Shown: in pieces, positions 1 through 5,722 of the stretch
How positions within the stretch are numbered: the first letter of the stretch is position 1
Layout: each line of letters starts with the position of its first letter
Origin: Clostridia bacterium
GTDB taxonomy: Bacteria > Bacillota > Clostridia > Oscillospirales > CAG-272
Length of the DNA stretch: 5,802 bases
Reading direction: 5' to 3'
Assembly: GCA_017631215.1 (NCBI GenBank)
Contig: JAGBTR010000096.1
Location: forward strand, 1-5,802
Made by a program: the position numbers and the translations under genes
Notes under the pieces: generated by a model
What the model was told of the DNA's origin: nothing
Seen by the model: the letters and a program-made list of their open reading frames with translations, nothing else
Database searches by the model: none

Positions 1-968
1 AAGCGGGCGTTTACCGAATGCTCGCAGCCTTGATCGGCTCGGGTGTGCTCTCGGCTCTCTTGGGCATCTGGCAGTACGTCTTCTCAACGCCCTCGCTGGA
101 GCACCTGGATCTTTCGCTGTTTGCCGACCTGGGCGGGCGCGTGTCATCGACGTGGGGCAATCCCAATATGCTGGCAGAGGCGCTCATTCTCCTTTTGCCG
201 CTGACCGTCGCGGTTATGCTGCTACAGCGTCGACTCATCCACGGCTTTGGTGGCGTGCTGTGCGTTGCCGCCGTGAGTGCTTGTCTGATCTTTACCTGGT
301 CGCGCGGCGCGTGGCTGGGGGCGATCGCTTCCATGCTGATGTTCTTTTTGCTTCTTGACCACCGTGTGATGAGCTGGGCACTGCTCGGTATCTTGCCGAC
401 GGCGGCACTGCTTCCGCTTCTGCCCGATACGGTACTGCGCCGCTTTGCCAGTATTCTGAGCCGCACCGACTCCTCGATCGCCTACCGCAGGCATCTTTGG
501 CAGGGTGTGGGAGATCTTTTGTCCGATCACTGGCTGGTCGGTATCGGTGTCGGTGAACGCGCCTTCCGCGAGGTCTACCTCTCGTATGCCTTGCCCGGTA
601 TCGAAACGGCGATGCACAGCCATAGCCTCTATCTGCAGCTGCTTTGTGCGCTGGGCATCGTAGGCTTGGTCGTCTTCGTCGCGGCAATGCTGCTCTGGCT
701 TCGCAGTGCGCTGCACTACTACCGCTACGGCCGTCTGCGTGCGCCGCGATGGATCGTGCTGGCCGGCGTGGCCGGTGTGGCGGCTCTGCTTGTGATGGGG
801 CTGTTTGACGACGTCTGGTACAACTACCGCATCTATATGCTGTTTTGGACGATAATGGGACTGGTCACAGCACAGCTTCGCGTCGGCGAGAGCGACGAGG
901 AGCGCGCGTATACGCCGCTGGACAGCGATCGCACGCAATGTGAGCTGGTGCTTCGCTTTCATCAGTGA
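1..968 (+). CDS. O-antigen ligase / Wzy-type polymerase family membrane protein (5'-truncated by window)
   Basis: This is the C-terminal part of a polytopic inner-membrane protein of the O-antigen ligase/polymerase (Wzy_C) superfamily. Such proteins join or polymerise lipid-linked glycans on the outer face of the membrane. The frame is already open at base 3 and reads A-G-V-Y-R into the Met codon at 18, with no ribosome binding site there, so the true start lies upstream. Counting from that Met, there are hydrophobic segments at about 1-22, 50-70, 77-93, 97-113, 118-136, 207-228, 244-263 and 271-286. Family-type motifs are RVSSTWGNPN (41-50), TWSRGAW (93-99, the conserved SRG arginine) and the HSHSLYLQLL loop (200-209), whose His replaces the usual H-N pair, followed by ALGIVGL. 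The C-terminal tail of about 30 residues is charged. It precedes two small membrane proteins by 29 nt, suggesting an envelope-polymer operon. The substrate cannot be told; in a Gram-positive, teichoic acid or capsule-type polymers are more likely than LPS. Confidence 0.85.
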   Translation, partial: AGVYRMLAALIGSGVLSALLGIWQYVFSTPSLEHLDLSLFADLGGRVSSTWGNPNMLAEALILLLPLTVAVMLLQRRLIHGFGGVLCVAAVSACLIFTWSRGAWLGAIASMLMFFLLLDHRVMSWALLGILPTAALLPLLPDTVLRRFASILSRTDSSIAYRRHLWQGVGDLLSDHWLVGIGVGERAFREVYLSYALPGIETAMHSHSLYLQLLCALGIVGLVVFVAAMLLWLRSALHYYRYGRLRAPRWIVLAGVAGVAALLVMGLFDDVWYNYRIYMLFWTIMGLVTAQLRVGESDEERAYTPLDSDRTQCELVLRFHQ

Positions 969-997
969 TCCGAATCCAAGGAAAGGACGAATAAATC

Positions 998-1591
998 ATG
1001 GCTGAAAATAATAAAACGGTAAGACCCGAGGACGCGCAGGACAATCTGCGTGTGTCGGCGGGTAAGCGTCCCGGCACGGCGCGTACGGCACATCGCCGCG
1101 CTGTGTTCAATATTTTTGATGTGATCGTGATCCTGCTCGTTGTGGCGGTGGTCGCGTTGGCCATCGTGGGGCTGAGCGTGGGTGAGCTGTTCTCGGATGA
1201 GGAAACGGTGGCCGCGCAGATGTCGTACAGTGTTCGTATCAGCGGCATCGACGAGTCGTTTGCCGGCGAGCTGCGGGCAGGTCAGACGGTATGCGATGCG
1301 GATACGGGGGCTGTGGTCGGTCAGATCGTCAGCGCGCCCACCGTGGTGCGTCACCGTGAGCCGGCACTGGTCGAAGAGAACGGTACGCTTGTCGCTCAGA
1401 TGCAGGACGTGCCCGGCTGTGTAGACGTTACGGTAACGCTGACGGTCGAGGCAACGCACGAGAGCGGACGGGGCTATTTCGTCGGATCGACGCCGATCCG
1501 CGTAGGACAGGGCTATACGCTTCGTTTCCCCGACTATCTCGGTCGCGCGGTCTGTGTCAGCATTGACCGCATCACCGAGCTGGCACAATGA
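998..1591 (+). CDS. single-pass membrane protein, DUF4330-like (first of pair)
   Basis: A 197-residue protein of unknown function. The N-terminal 35 or so residues are charged and basic (KRPGTARTAHRR), which favours a cytoplasmic N-terminus. A single membrane anchor follows at about 38-60, starting FNIFDVIVILLVVAVVA. The remaining 135 residues are beta-rich and probably extracytoplasmic, with repeated short V-x-V strands, a G-A-V-V-G-Q-I-V turn and three cysteines. The N-x-x-D-x-x-x-I-L-L anchor and the overall shape match what I know of DUF4330 proteins of Clostridia; that assignment is from memory of the pattern, not a search. The start at 998 is supported by purine-rich AAGGAAAGGA at 978-987. 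It lies 29 nt after the O-antigen ligase-like gene, and its stop overlaps the first possible start of the next gene. A role as an accessory factor for envelope polymer assembly is inference from context only. Confidence 0.8.
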   Translation: MAENNKTVRPEDAQDNLRVSAGKRPGTARTAHRRAVFNIFDVIVILLVVAVVALAIVGLSVGELFSDEETVAAQMSYSVRISGIDESFAGELRAGQTVCDADTGAVVGQIVSAPTVVRHREPALVEENGTLVAQMQDVPGCVDVTVTLTVEATHESGRGYFVGSTPIRVGQGYTLRFPDYLGRAVCVSIDRITELAQ

Positions 1592-1598
1592 AGGGAGG
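1592..1598 (+). promoter_or_regulatory. ribosome binding site that decides the start of the second DUF4330-like gene
   Basis: AGGGAGG lies 7 nt before the ATG at 1606. An in-frame upstream ATG at 1588 overlaps the preceding stop codon (ATGA) but has no comparable Shine-Dalgarno sequence in front of it (the preceding bases are ACCGAGCTGGCACA). The 1606 start is therefore preferred, although coupled reinitiation at 1588 cannot be excluded. Confidence 0.75.
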
Positions 1599-1605
1599 TT
1601 TCGGT

Positions 1606-2133
1606 ATGAAAACTGAAGTAAAGAATACCAAACGCGCCGTACGGGGCAACCTCTTGGACCTCGTCATCATCCTTCTGCTGATGGCGGCGATCTTTTCGGT
1701 CGTCTACCGCTACTATATGAGCGATCAGGGGACAACGGACGACGAGCTTCGTCAGGCAAGTGTGACCTTCCGTGTGGAGAATACGTTGCCCGCGCTGGCA
1801 TCGACGCTGGCACACGCTGATCCCGTCTACTCTGCGATCGATGGGGAGCAGATCGGCACGCTGGTGCGCCACCCGATGGCGACCACGGCGTCCGTCATCT
1901 CCCAAGCGGCCAATATCCTTGTGGAGCAGGGAAACGGTCAGTATGTCCGCGTGGACTACCCCAATGGCGACCGCGTTGACATCGAGGGCGTGATGAGCTG
2001 TCGCGGTATTGTGACGGACGGTGGCATTTTCGTGCTCAACGGTGAGACCGAGATCTCGCCCGGTCAGGTGCTCAACGTATACACCGAAAAGACCGCCTTT
2101 TCGCTTCTGATTGTGGACATCACGCTCTCCTGA
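1606..2133 (+). CDS. single-pass membrane protein, DUF4330-like (second of pair)
   Basis: A 175-residue protein of unknown function with the same architecture as its neighbour. It has a short basic N-terminus (MKTEVKNTKRAVR), one membrane anchor at about 15-34 (NLLDLVIILLLMAAIFSVV), then an extracytoplasmic domain ending in LLIVDITLS. The shared features are N-x-x-D-hhh-ILL at the anchor, a V-x-F/Y-x-V strand just after it, a G-x-x-G-x-hV turn, and a G-Q-x-L/Y-x-h-x strand near the end. Elsewhere identity between the two is low, so they would be diverged paralogues or subfamilies. The domain here contains the segment DIEGVMSCRGIVTDGG and a single cysteine. Starting instead at the ATG at 1588 would add six residues; the AGGGAGG at 1592-1598 favours 1606. 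It is probably the last gene of the envelope block, since it is followed by 244 nt of AT-rich non-coding DNA. No clear terminator follows it. Confidence 0.78.
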   Translation: MKTEVKNTKRAVRGNLLDLVIILLLMAAIFSVVYRYYMSDQGTTDDELRQASVTFRVENTLPALASTLAHADPVYSAIDGEQIGTLVRHPMATTASVISQAANILVEQGNGQYVRVDYPNGDRVDIEGVMSCRGIVTDGGIFVLNGETEISPGQVLNVYTEKTAFSLLIVDITLS

Positions 2134-2149
2134 GCGCGTTGTTTGCGGA

Positions 2150-2179
2150 CGAAATATGCCGAAATACAGCGAAATTTGA
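2150..2179 (+). repeat. three 10-bp-phased CGAAAT repeats upstream of promoter 1
   Basis: Three consecutive 10-nt units begin CGAAAT at 2150, 2160 and 2170 (CGAAATATGC, CGAAATACAG, CGAAATTTGA). The exact 10-bp period places short A-tracts on the same face of the helix, directly upstream of and running into the proposed -35 of promoter 1. By analogy this could be an UP-element, a bent-DNA element or a repressor/activator array; which one is inference. Confidence 0.5.
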
Positions 2180-2206
2180 GCAATTCTGTGAATTTTATGA
2201 TATAAT
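2176..2206 (+). promoter_or_regulatory. promoter 1 (sigma-A type, extended -10) upstream of HPr
   Basis: The -10 box is a perfect TATAAT at 2201-2206 preceded by TGA at 2198-2200, which gives an extended -10 (TG-N-TATAAT). A weaker -35 candidate, TTGAGC, lies at 2176-2181 with a 19-bp spacer, longer than the ideal 17; the extended -10 could compensate. Transcription would start near 2213 and leave a leader of roughly 165 nt before HPr. Confidence 0.6.
2182..2194. promoter_or_regulatory. possible operator: 5-3-5 palindrome in the promoter 1 spacer
   Basis: AATTC-TGT-GAATT is a perfect inverted repeat with 5-bp arms and a 3-bp centre. It sits between the -35 and -10 boxes of promoter 1, where a bound repressor would block RNA polymerase. 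It is short and AT-rich, so chance occurrence is quite possible. Confidence 0.25.
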
Positions 2207-2255
2207 ATCTTTGGTGATTGTAAAAAATTTATGGAAAAGCACAACAAAGTTTTGC

Positions 2256-2284
2256 TTGATTTCGCGGCGCTTTTTTGATATACT
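2256..2284 (+). promoter_or_regulatory. promoter 2 (sigma-A type, extended -10) for HPr
   Basis: TTGATT at 2256-2261 and TATACT at 2279-2284 are separated by exactly 17 bp. TGA at 2276-2278 gives an extended -10. Transcription would start near 2291 and leave a leader of about 87 nt. Its -10 lies 78 bp after that of promoter 1, and the two share GATATAATAT / GATATACTAT around the -10. It is the closest good promoter to HPr and probably its main one. Confidence 0.7.
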
Positions 2285-2361
2285 ATATTATGATGGAAAT
2301 TCTATGATGTTGTCTGCCGTATGGCGCAACGCTTGGGATATACAACGCGAAAATATGGAAT

Positions 2362-2366
2362 AGGAG
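2362..2366 (+). promoter_or_regulatory. ribosome binding site that decides the HPr start
   Basis: AGGAG lies 11 nt before the ATG at 2378. Alternative in-frame upstream ATGs such as 2321 lack a good site and would add a 19-residue extension foreign to the family. Starting at 2378 also puts the active histidine at position 15 and the regulatory serine at 46, exactly as in canonical HPr. Confidence 0.75.
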
Positions 2367-2377
2367 TTGCGAGCACT

Positions 2378-2641
2378 ATGATTTCCCGTGATGTCACGAT
2401 TATCAACGCAAGCGGTCTTCACGCAAGACCCGCGACCTTCTTTATTCAGAAGGCAAATTCCTTCCGTAGCACCATTTGGGTGGAGAAGGAAGATCGCCGT
2501 GTGAATGCCAAGAGTCTGCTGGGTGTGCTTTCCTTGGGTATTGCCAAGGGTATGACCATCACGCTGATCGCAGACGGTCAGGATGAGCAGGCTGCACTGG
2601 ACGGTCTGTCCGAGCTGATCGACAGCGGCTTTAACGGCTGA
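2378..2641 (+). CDS. ptsH: HPr, phosphocarrier protein of the PTS
   Basis: An 87-residue cytosolic protein of the usual HPr length. It accepts phosphate from PEP-phosphorylated enzyme I on His15 and passes it to EIIA domains of sugar transporters. The active-site loop is S-G-L-H15-A-R17-P-A, with both His15 and Arg17 in place. The regulatory site is N-A-K-S46-L-L-G-V-L-S-L-G, so phosphorylation by HPr kinase and CcpA-type signalling are possible, as known for Firmicutes HPr. Because His15 is present it is HPr, not a Crh-type protein, which lacks that histidine. Enzyme I and HPr kinase genes are not in this window. It sits behind two tandem promoters and 107 nt before uvrC; a hairpin in that gap may separate the transcripts. 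The symbol ptsH is by family; a second HPr-like gene elsewhere in the genome could carry the main PTS role. Confidence 0.93.
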   Translation: MISRDVTIINASGLHARPATFFIQKANSFRSTIWVEKEDRRVNAKSLLGVLSLGIAKGMTITLIADGQDEQAALDGLSELIDSGFNG

Positions 2642-2656
2642 GAAAAAAGAAGATCC

Positions 2657-2718
2657 AACGAAAAAACGGCGTGAGCGAAGCACCGATGCGTGCGAGAGTG
2701 CTTGCGCCGCTTTTCGTT
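2657..2718 (+). terminator. imperfect hairpin between HPr and uvrC, possible terminator/attenuator
   Basis: Three arm pairs nest around a 14-nt loop (2684-2697): AACGAAAA (2657-2664) with TTTTCGTT (2711-2718), CGGCG (2667-2671) with CGCCG (2705-2709), and AAGCAC (2678-2683) with GTGCTT (2698-2703). That is 19 bp interrupted by small internal loops, the largest with 6 nt on the left against 1 nt on the right. The T-run after the GC core is only TTTT before C-G-T-T, so termination would be weak; read-through into uvrC is likely. The A-run on the left and T-run on the right would also suit a bidirectional terminator. Confidence 0.45.
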
Positions 2719-2732
2719 CAAGACACCAAAAA

Positions 2733-2741
2733 GAGAGGAGG
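2733..2741 (+). promoter_or_regulatory. ribosome binding site that decides the uvrC start
   Basis: GAGAGGAGG ends 7 nt before the ATG at 2749. An in-frame GTG at 2671 would extend the protein by 26 residues, but it lies inside the hairpin, lacks a good ribosome binding site and yields sequence not typical of UvrC. Confidence 0.85.
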
Positions 2742-2748
2742 CACGCGA

Positions 2749-4629
2749 ATGAATGAGAATCCCCTGAACGGCGTGGCGGCGGACAAGGCGTCCCCCGCGC
2801 ATCTGACGCGGGAGCAGCTGCTGGAAAAGGCCAACGCGTTGCCGCTTTGCTCGGGTGTCTACGTGATGCGCGACCGCGGCGGCAAGGTCATCTACGTCGG
2901 AAAATCGCGCAAGCTCAAGAACCGCGTGTCGCAGTATTTTCAGAACGGCGAGAAGAATATCAAGACGGCGCGTATGGTCTCGCAGGTCGCGGATTTCGAC
3001 TATTTTCTGTGCGAGACCGAGATCGAGGCGCTGACGCTTGAGAATTCGCTGATCAAGCAGTATTCCCCAAAATATAACATCCGACTCAAGGACGCCAAGT
3101 CCTATCCCTATATCAAGATCACGGCCGAGCCTTACCCCCGCCTTGTGATGACGCGCACGCGTGCGGCCGATAAGGGCAAGTATTTCGGTCCCTATTCGGG
3201 CACCGCCACCGTCTTTTCGGTGCTGGATACGCTCAAAAAGACCCTGGGTCTGCCCGCCTGCAAGCATCACTTCCCGCGTGATATCGGCAAGGTGCGCCCT
3301 TGCATATATCATCAAATGGGGCGATGCTGTGGCGTGTGCACGGGCTGTGTGAGTGAGGAGGAATACGGCGCGTTGATCGACCTCGCGGCGGATATTCTGC
3401 GCGGTCATACGGCGGCGGTGCGCCGCAAGACAGAGGAGCAGATGCTGGCGGCGGCCGAGGAGGAGCGCTACGAGGCGGCGGCAGGCTACCGCGATACGCT
3501 CCGCGCGCTTGAGCGGCTGTCCGAGAAGCAAAACGTGGTGGCCGCCCCCGACACCGAGCAGGACGTGGTCGGTCTCTACAACGGCGACCTTTGCGGCTGT
3601 GTCTCGGTCTTCTACATCCGCGATGGCGCGGTGACCGACAAGACCGACTATCTGTTCGGTCGCGAGCAGCTGACCGAGACGGAGAACGTTTCCGCATTTC
3701 TGTGTGAGCATTACCGAATGCGTACCGATATCCCGCGCGAGATTTTGCTTGGCTTTGAGATGGACGATGACGAATGCGCGGCGCTGTCCGAATATCTCTC
3801 GTCTCTGGCAGGACGGCGGGTGACCGTGCGCGTGCCCGAGAGAGGACGACTGCACACGCTGTGCGGTACGGTCAACGACAACGCGCGCGAGCGGGCAGAG
3901 AAGCATCTGGCCGCGATGGAAAAGGACGACGGCGCACTCGTGCGGCTCGCACAGCTGTGCGGTCTGGAGGTCTACCCCGAGAGGATCGAGGCGTACGATA
4001 TTTCCAACCTTGGCACCGAGCATCTGACGGCGGGTATGATCGTCTGCCGCGAGGGACAGTTCCACCGCGCCGATTACCGCACCTTCCACATCAAAACGGT
4101 GCAGGGAACGACGGACGACTACGCCAGTATGCGCGAGGCGCTCTCAAGACGTCTCGCACACCTGCGCGATGAGGACGGCTCGTTCTCACAGCTGCCCGAC
4201 CTCATTTTGCTCGACGGAGGTCGCGGTCACGTGGGCGTCATCCGCGAGCTGATGGGCGAGCTGGGGCTGGATATTCCTGTGTTCGGTATGGTCAAGGACG
4301 ATTACCACAAAACGCGTGCGCTCTGCACCGATACCGAGGAGATCAGCATCGCGCGCGAGCAGCAGGTCTTTATGCTGCTTTATCGCATCCAAGAGGAGGT
4401 GCACCGCTATACCGTCTCGCGGATGGAGAACGCCAAGCGCAAAACGGTGCGCACCTCGTCGCTGGAAAAGATCAAGGGCATCGGCGCGACCAAGGCAAAA
4501 AAGCTGTTGGCGGCGCTGGGCGGTCTTGCCGCCATCAAACAGGCCGACGAGGCGACGCTTGCGGCGGTCAAGGGCATCAGCAAGAGCGATGCGGCGGCGG
4601 TCTACGCTTATTTTCATCCCGAGGATTGA
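2749..4629 (+). CDS. uvrC: excinuclease ABC subunit C
   Basis: UvrC, 626 residues (the family is about 600), makes the two incisions flanking a lesion in nucleotide excision repair after UvrA/UvrB recognition. The GIY-YIG nuclease for the 3' cut is at about 31-115, with GVY at 36-38, YVG at 49-51, Arg59 and the E-I-E-A-L-T-L-E-N-S-L-I-K segment. Cysteines C171, C185, C193 and C197 keep the 8- and 4-residue spacing of the [4Fe-4S] ligands reported in E. coli UvrC. A UVR motif for UvrB binding lies at about 223-258. The C-terminal RNase H-like nuclease for the 5' cut shows YDISN (D417), DDY (D456/D457), LLDGGRGH (D489) and EEVHR (H552), the positions expected for its catalytic acids and histidine. 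Tandem helix-hairpin-helix motifs (KIKGIGATKAKKLL, then AVKGISKSDAAAV) occupy about 572-622. All key residues appear present. rsmD follows after 12 nt. Confidence 0.97.
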   Translation: MNENPLNGVAADKASPAHLTREQLLEKANALPLCSGVYVMRDRGGKVIYVGKSRKLKNRVSQYFQNGEKNIKTARMVSQVADFDYFLCETEIEALTLENSLIKQYSPKYNIRLKDAKSYPYIKITAEPYPRLVMTRTRAADKGKYFGPYSGTATVFSVLDTLKKTLGLPACKHHFPRDIGKVRPCIYHQMGRCCGVCTGCVSEEEYGALIDLAADILRGHTAAVRRKTEEQMLAAAEEERYEAAAGYRDTLRALERLSEKQNVVAAPDTEQDVVGLYNGDLCGCVSVFYIRDGAVTDKTDYLFGREQLTETENVSAFLCEHYRMRTDIPREILLGFEMDDDECAALSEYLSSLAGRRVTVRVPERGRLHTLCGTVNDNARERAEKHLAAMEKDDGALVRLAQLCGLEVYPERIEAYDISNLGTEHLTAGMIVCREGQFHRADYRTFHIKTVQGTTDDYASMREALSRRLAHLRDEDGSFSQLPDLILLDGGRGHVGVIRELMGELGLDIPVFGMVKDDYHKTRALCTDTEEISIAREQQVFMLLYRIQEEVHRYTVSRMENAKRKTVRTSSLEKIKGIGATKAKKLLAALGGLAAIKQADEATLAAVKGISKSDAAAVYAYFHPED

Positions 4630-4641
4630 GAGGTTTTTGCT

Positions 4642-5211
4642 ATGATGAGAATTATTACGGGACGCGCGCGCGGCACGCATCTTTTGACGCTGGAGGGAGA
4701 CGCCACGCGCCCGACCTCCGAGCGCGCCAAGGAGGCCGTCTTCTCGATGCTTCAATTTGAGCTGCGCGACCGTCGGGTGCTGGATCTGTTCGCCGGCTCG
4801 GGGCAGATGTCGCTGGAGGCGATCAGCCGCGGGGCAGAGAGCGCCGTGCTGGTGGATGCCTCGCCTCGCGCGGTCGAGATCATCCGAAAGAATATAGAAA
4901 AAACGCATTTTGAGAACGAATGCACCGTGCTGTGCGCCGACTATGCCGATGCGGTGCGCCGCACGTCGAGCAAGTTTGATCTGATCATTCTCGACCCGCC
5001 CTATGCCAAGCGGCTGGTCGCGCCCGCGCTTCGTGCGCTGCTTGCGGCGGATCGGCTGGCGGACGGCGCGATCATCGTCTGCGAGAGCGCAGAGGAGAAC
5101 GTGTTTGAAAGTGACGCAACGCTTGCCGAGCAGTTTGCCGTCCGCAAGGTGGCCAAATACGGCGCGGCGTACGTTACGATCTTGGACTATAAGGAGAAAA
5201 ACGATGGCTAA
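4642..5211 (+). CDS. rsmD: 16S rRNA (guanine(966)-N2)-methyltransferase
   Basis: RsmD, 189 residues, a normal length for the family. It is an SAM-dependent cytosolic enzyme that methylates N2 of G966 of 16S rRNA during small-subunit assembly. The Rossmann-fold methyltransferase shows the N-terminal TRPTSERAKEAVFSML segment (22-37), the SAM-binding motif I VLDLFAGSGQ at 46-55 followed by MSLEAISRGA, the acidic VDAS at 71-74, and the catalytic DPPY at 118-121. Two ATGs stand in tandem (4642 and 4645); an AGAGG at 4629-4633, overlapping the uvrC stop, is 8 nt from the first. The last 8 nt overlap coaD, and the rsmD-coaD pair is a common arrangement in Firmicutes. It is very likely expressed from the uvrC transcript, since there is no room for a promoter. 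Confidence 0.95.
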   Translation: MMRIITGRARGTHLLTLEGDATRPTSERAKEAVFSMLQFELRDRRVLDLFAGSGQMSLEAISRGAESAVLVDASPRAVEIIRKNIEKTHFENECTVLCADYADAVRRTSSKFDLIILDPPYAKRLVAPALRALLAADRLADGAIIVCESAEENVFESDATLAEQFAVRKVAKYGAAYVTILDYKEKNDG

Positions 5212-5722
5212 AACGACGCTGGCACTGCTGCCCGGCAGCTACGATCCCATCACGCTGGGGCATATGGATGTCATTCGCCGCGCCGCCGCGCTGTTTGACG
5301 GCGTGGTCGTGGCGGTGATGACCAATGATATGAAAAACTACGTGGCGACCGCCAAAAGCAAGGAATATATGTTTTCGATGGACGAGAGAGCGGCGATGGC
5401 CACCGCGGCGTGCGAGGGCTTGACCAACGTGCGCGTCATTTCGAGCACGGCTCGGCTGATCGACCTCGTCGACGAGCTGGGCGCGGATGTGATCATCAAG
5501 GGCATCCGCAACGAGACCGACTACGCCTATGAGCAGCACCACGCGCTCTATAACCGCGCGCACAATGCTCGCGCCGAGACGCTCTACCTGCCCGCCGATC
5601 CGCAATTTGACGCCATCAGCTCGACGCTGGTGCGCGATCGATTGGGCAAGGGCGAGTCCGTCGACGACCTTGTGCCGCCCGCTGTGGCCGAGCTGCTGCG
5701 CGAGTCGGGGGAGGGCGTGTGA
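5204..5722 (+). CDS. coaD: phosphopantetheine adenylyltransferase
   Basis: CoaD (PPAT), 172 residues, slightly longer than the usual 160 or so. It transfers AMP from ATP to 4'-phosphopantetheine, giving dephospho-CoA, the penultimate step of coenzyme A synthesis in the cytosol. The nucleotidyltransferase motif T-x-G-H is at 17-20 within PGSYDPITLGHMD. The KGIRNETDYAYE segment at 99-110 corresponds to the family's RGLR-x-x-x-D-[FY]-x-Y-E, with the second arginine kept (R102) and Lys in place of the first. The ATP-binding ISSTLVR is at 138-144. Between N41-x-x-K44 and the M-F-S-x-x-E-R motif (F57) there are about nine more residues than in typical CoaD. The ATG at 5204 is preceded by AAGGAG at 5191-5196; longer in-frame starts inside rsmD give non-family sequence. 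The start overlaps the rsmD stop by 8 nt and the stop shares one base with the next ATG, so translation is probably coupled. Confidence 0.95.
   Translation: MAKTTLALLPGSYDPITLGHMDVIRRAAALFDGVVVAVMTNDMKNYVATAKSKEYMFSMDERAAMATAACEGLTNVRVISSTARLIDLVDELGADVIIKGIRNETDYAYEQHHALYNRAHNARAETLYLPADPQFDAISSTLVRDRLGKGESVDDLVPPAVAELLRESGEGV

Noticed and set aside
222..962. Minus-strand open frame of about 246 codons
   Set aside because: It is antisense to the well-supported membrane ligase gene. The His/Gln/Arg-rich product is typical of a shadow frame.
1588..1605. Start of the second DUF4330-like gene at the ATG overlapping the previous stop
   Set aside because: The ATG at 1606 has a near-perfect AGGGAGG at good spacing, whereas 1588 has none, so the downstream start is preferred.
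2134..2150. Terminator for the upstream envelope block
   Set aside because: No GC-rich stem with a following T-run could be found just after the stop at 2133, so read-through or a factor-dependent end is possible.
2139..2363. 74-codon + strand open frame between the DUF4330-like gene and HPr
   Set aside because: It spans both predicted promoters, has no ribosome binding site, and its composition matches AT-rich non-coding DNA.
2325..2371. CGCAAC (2325-2330) could pair with GTTGCG (2366-2371) over the HPr ribosome binding site
   Set aside because: Only 6 bp across a 35-nt loop with no supporting helices; too weak to call a riboswitch or thermometer without folding and conservation data.
2134..2377. 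Catabolite response element (cre) for CcpA upstream of HPr
   Set aside because: I looked for the TGWAANCGNTNWCA pattern around both promoters and found no acceptable match.
2578..4089. Long open frame (about 500 codons) on the minus strand
   Set aside because: It runs antisense through uvrC, whose family motifs are complete. GC-rich codon use makes stop-free antisense frames common, and the translation shows no recognisable domain.
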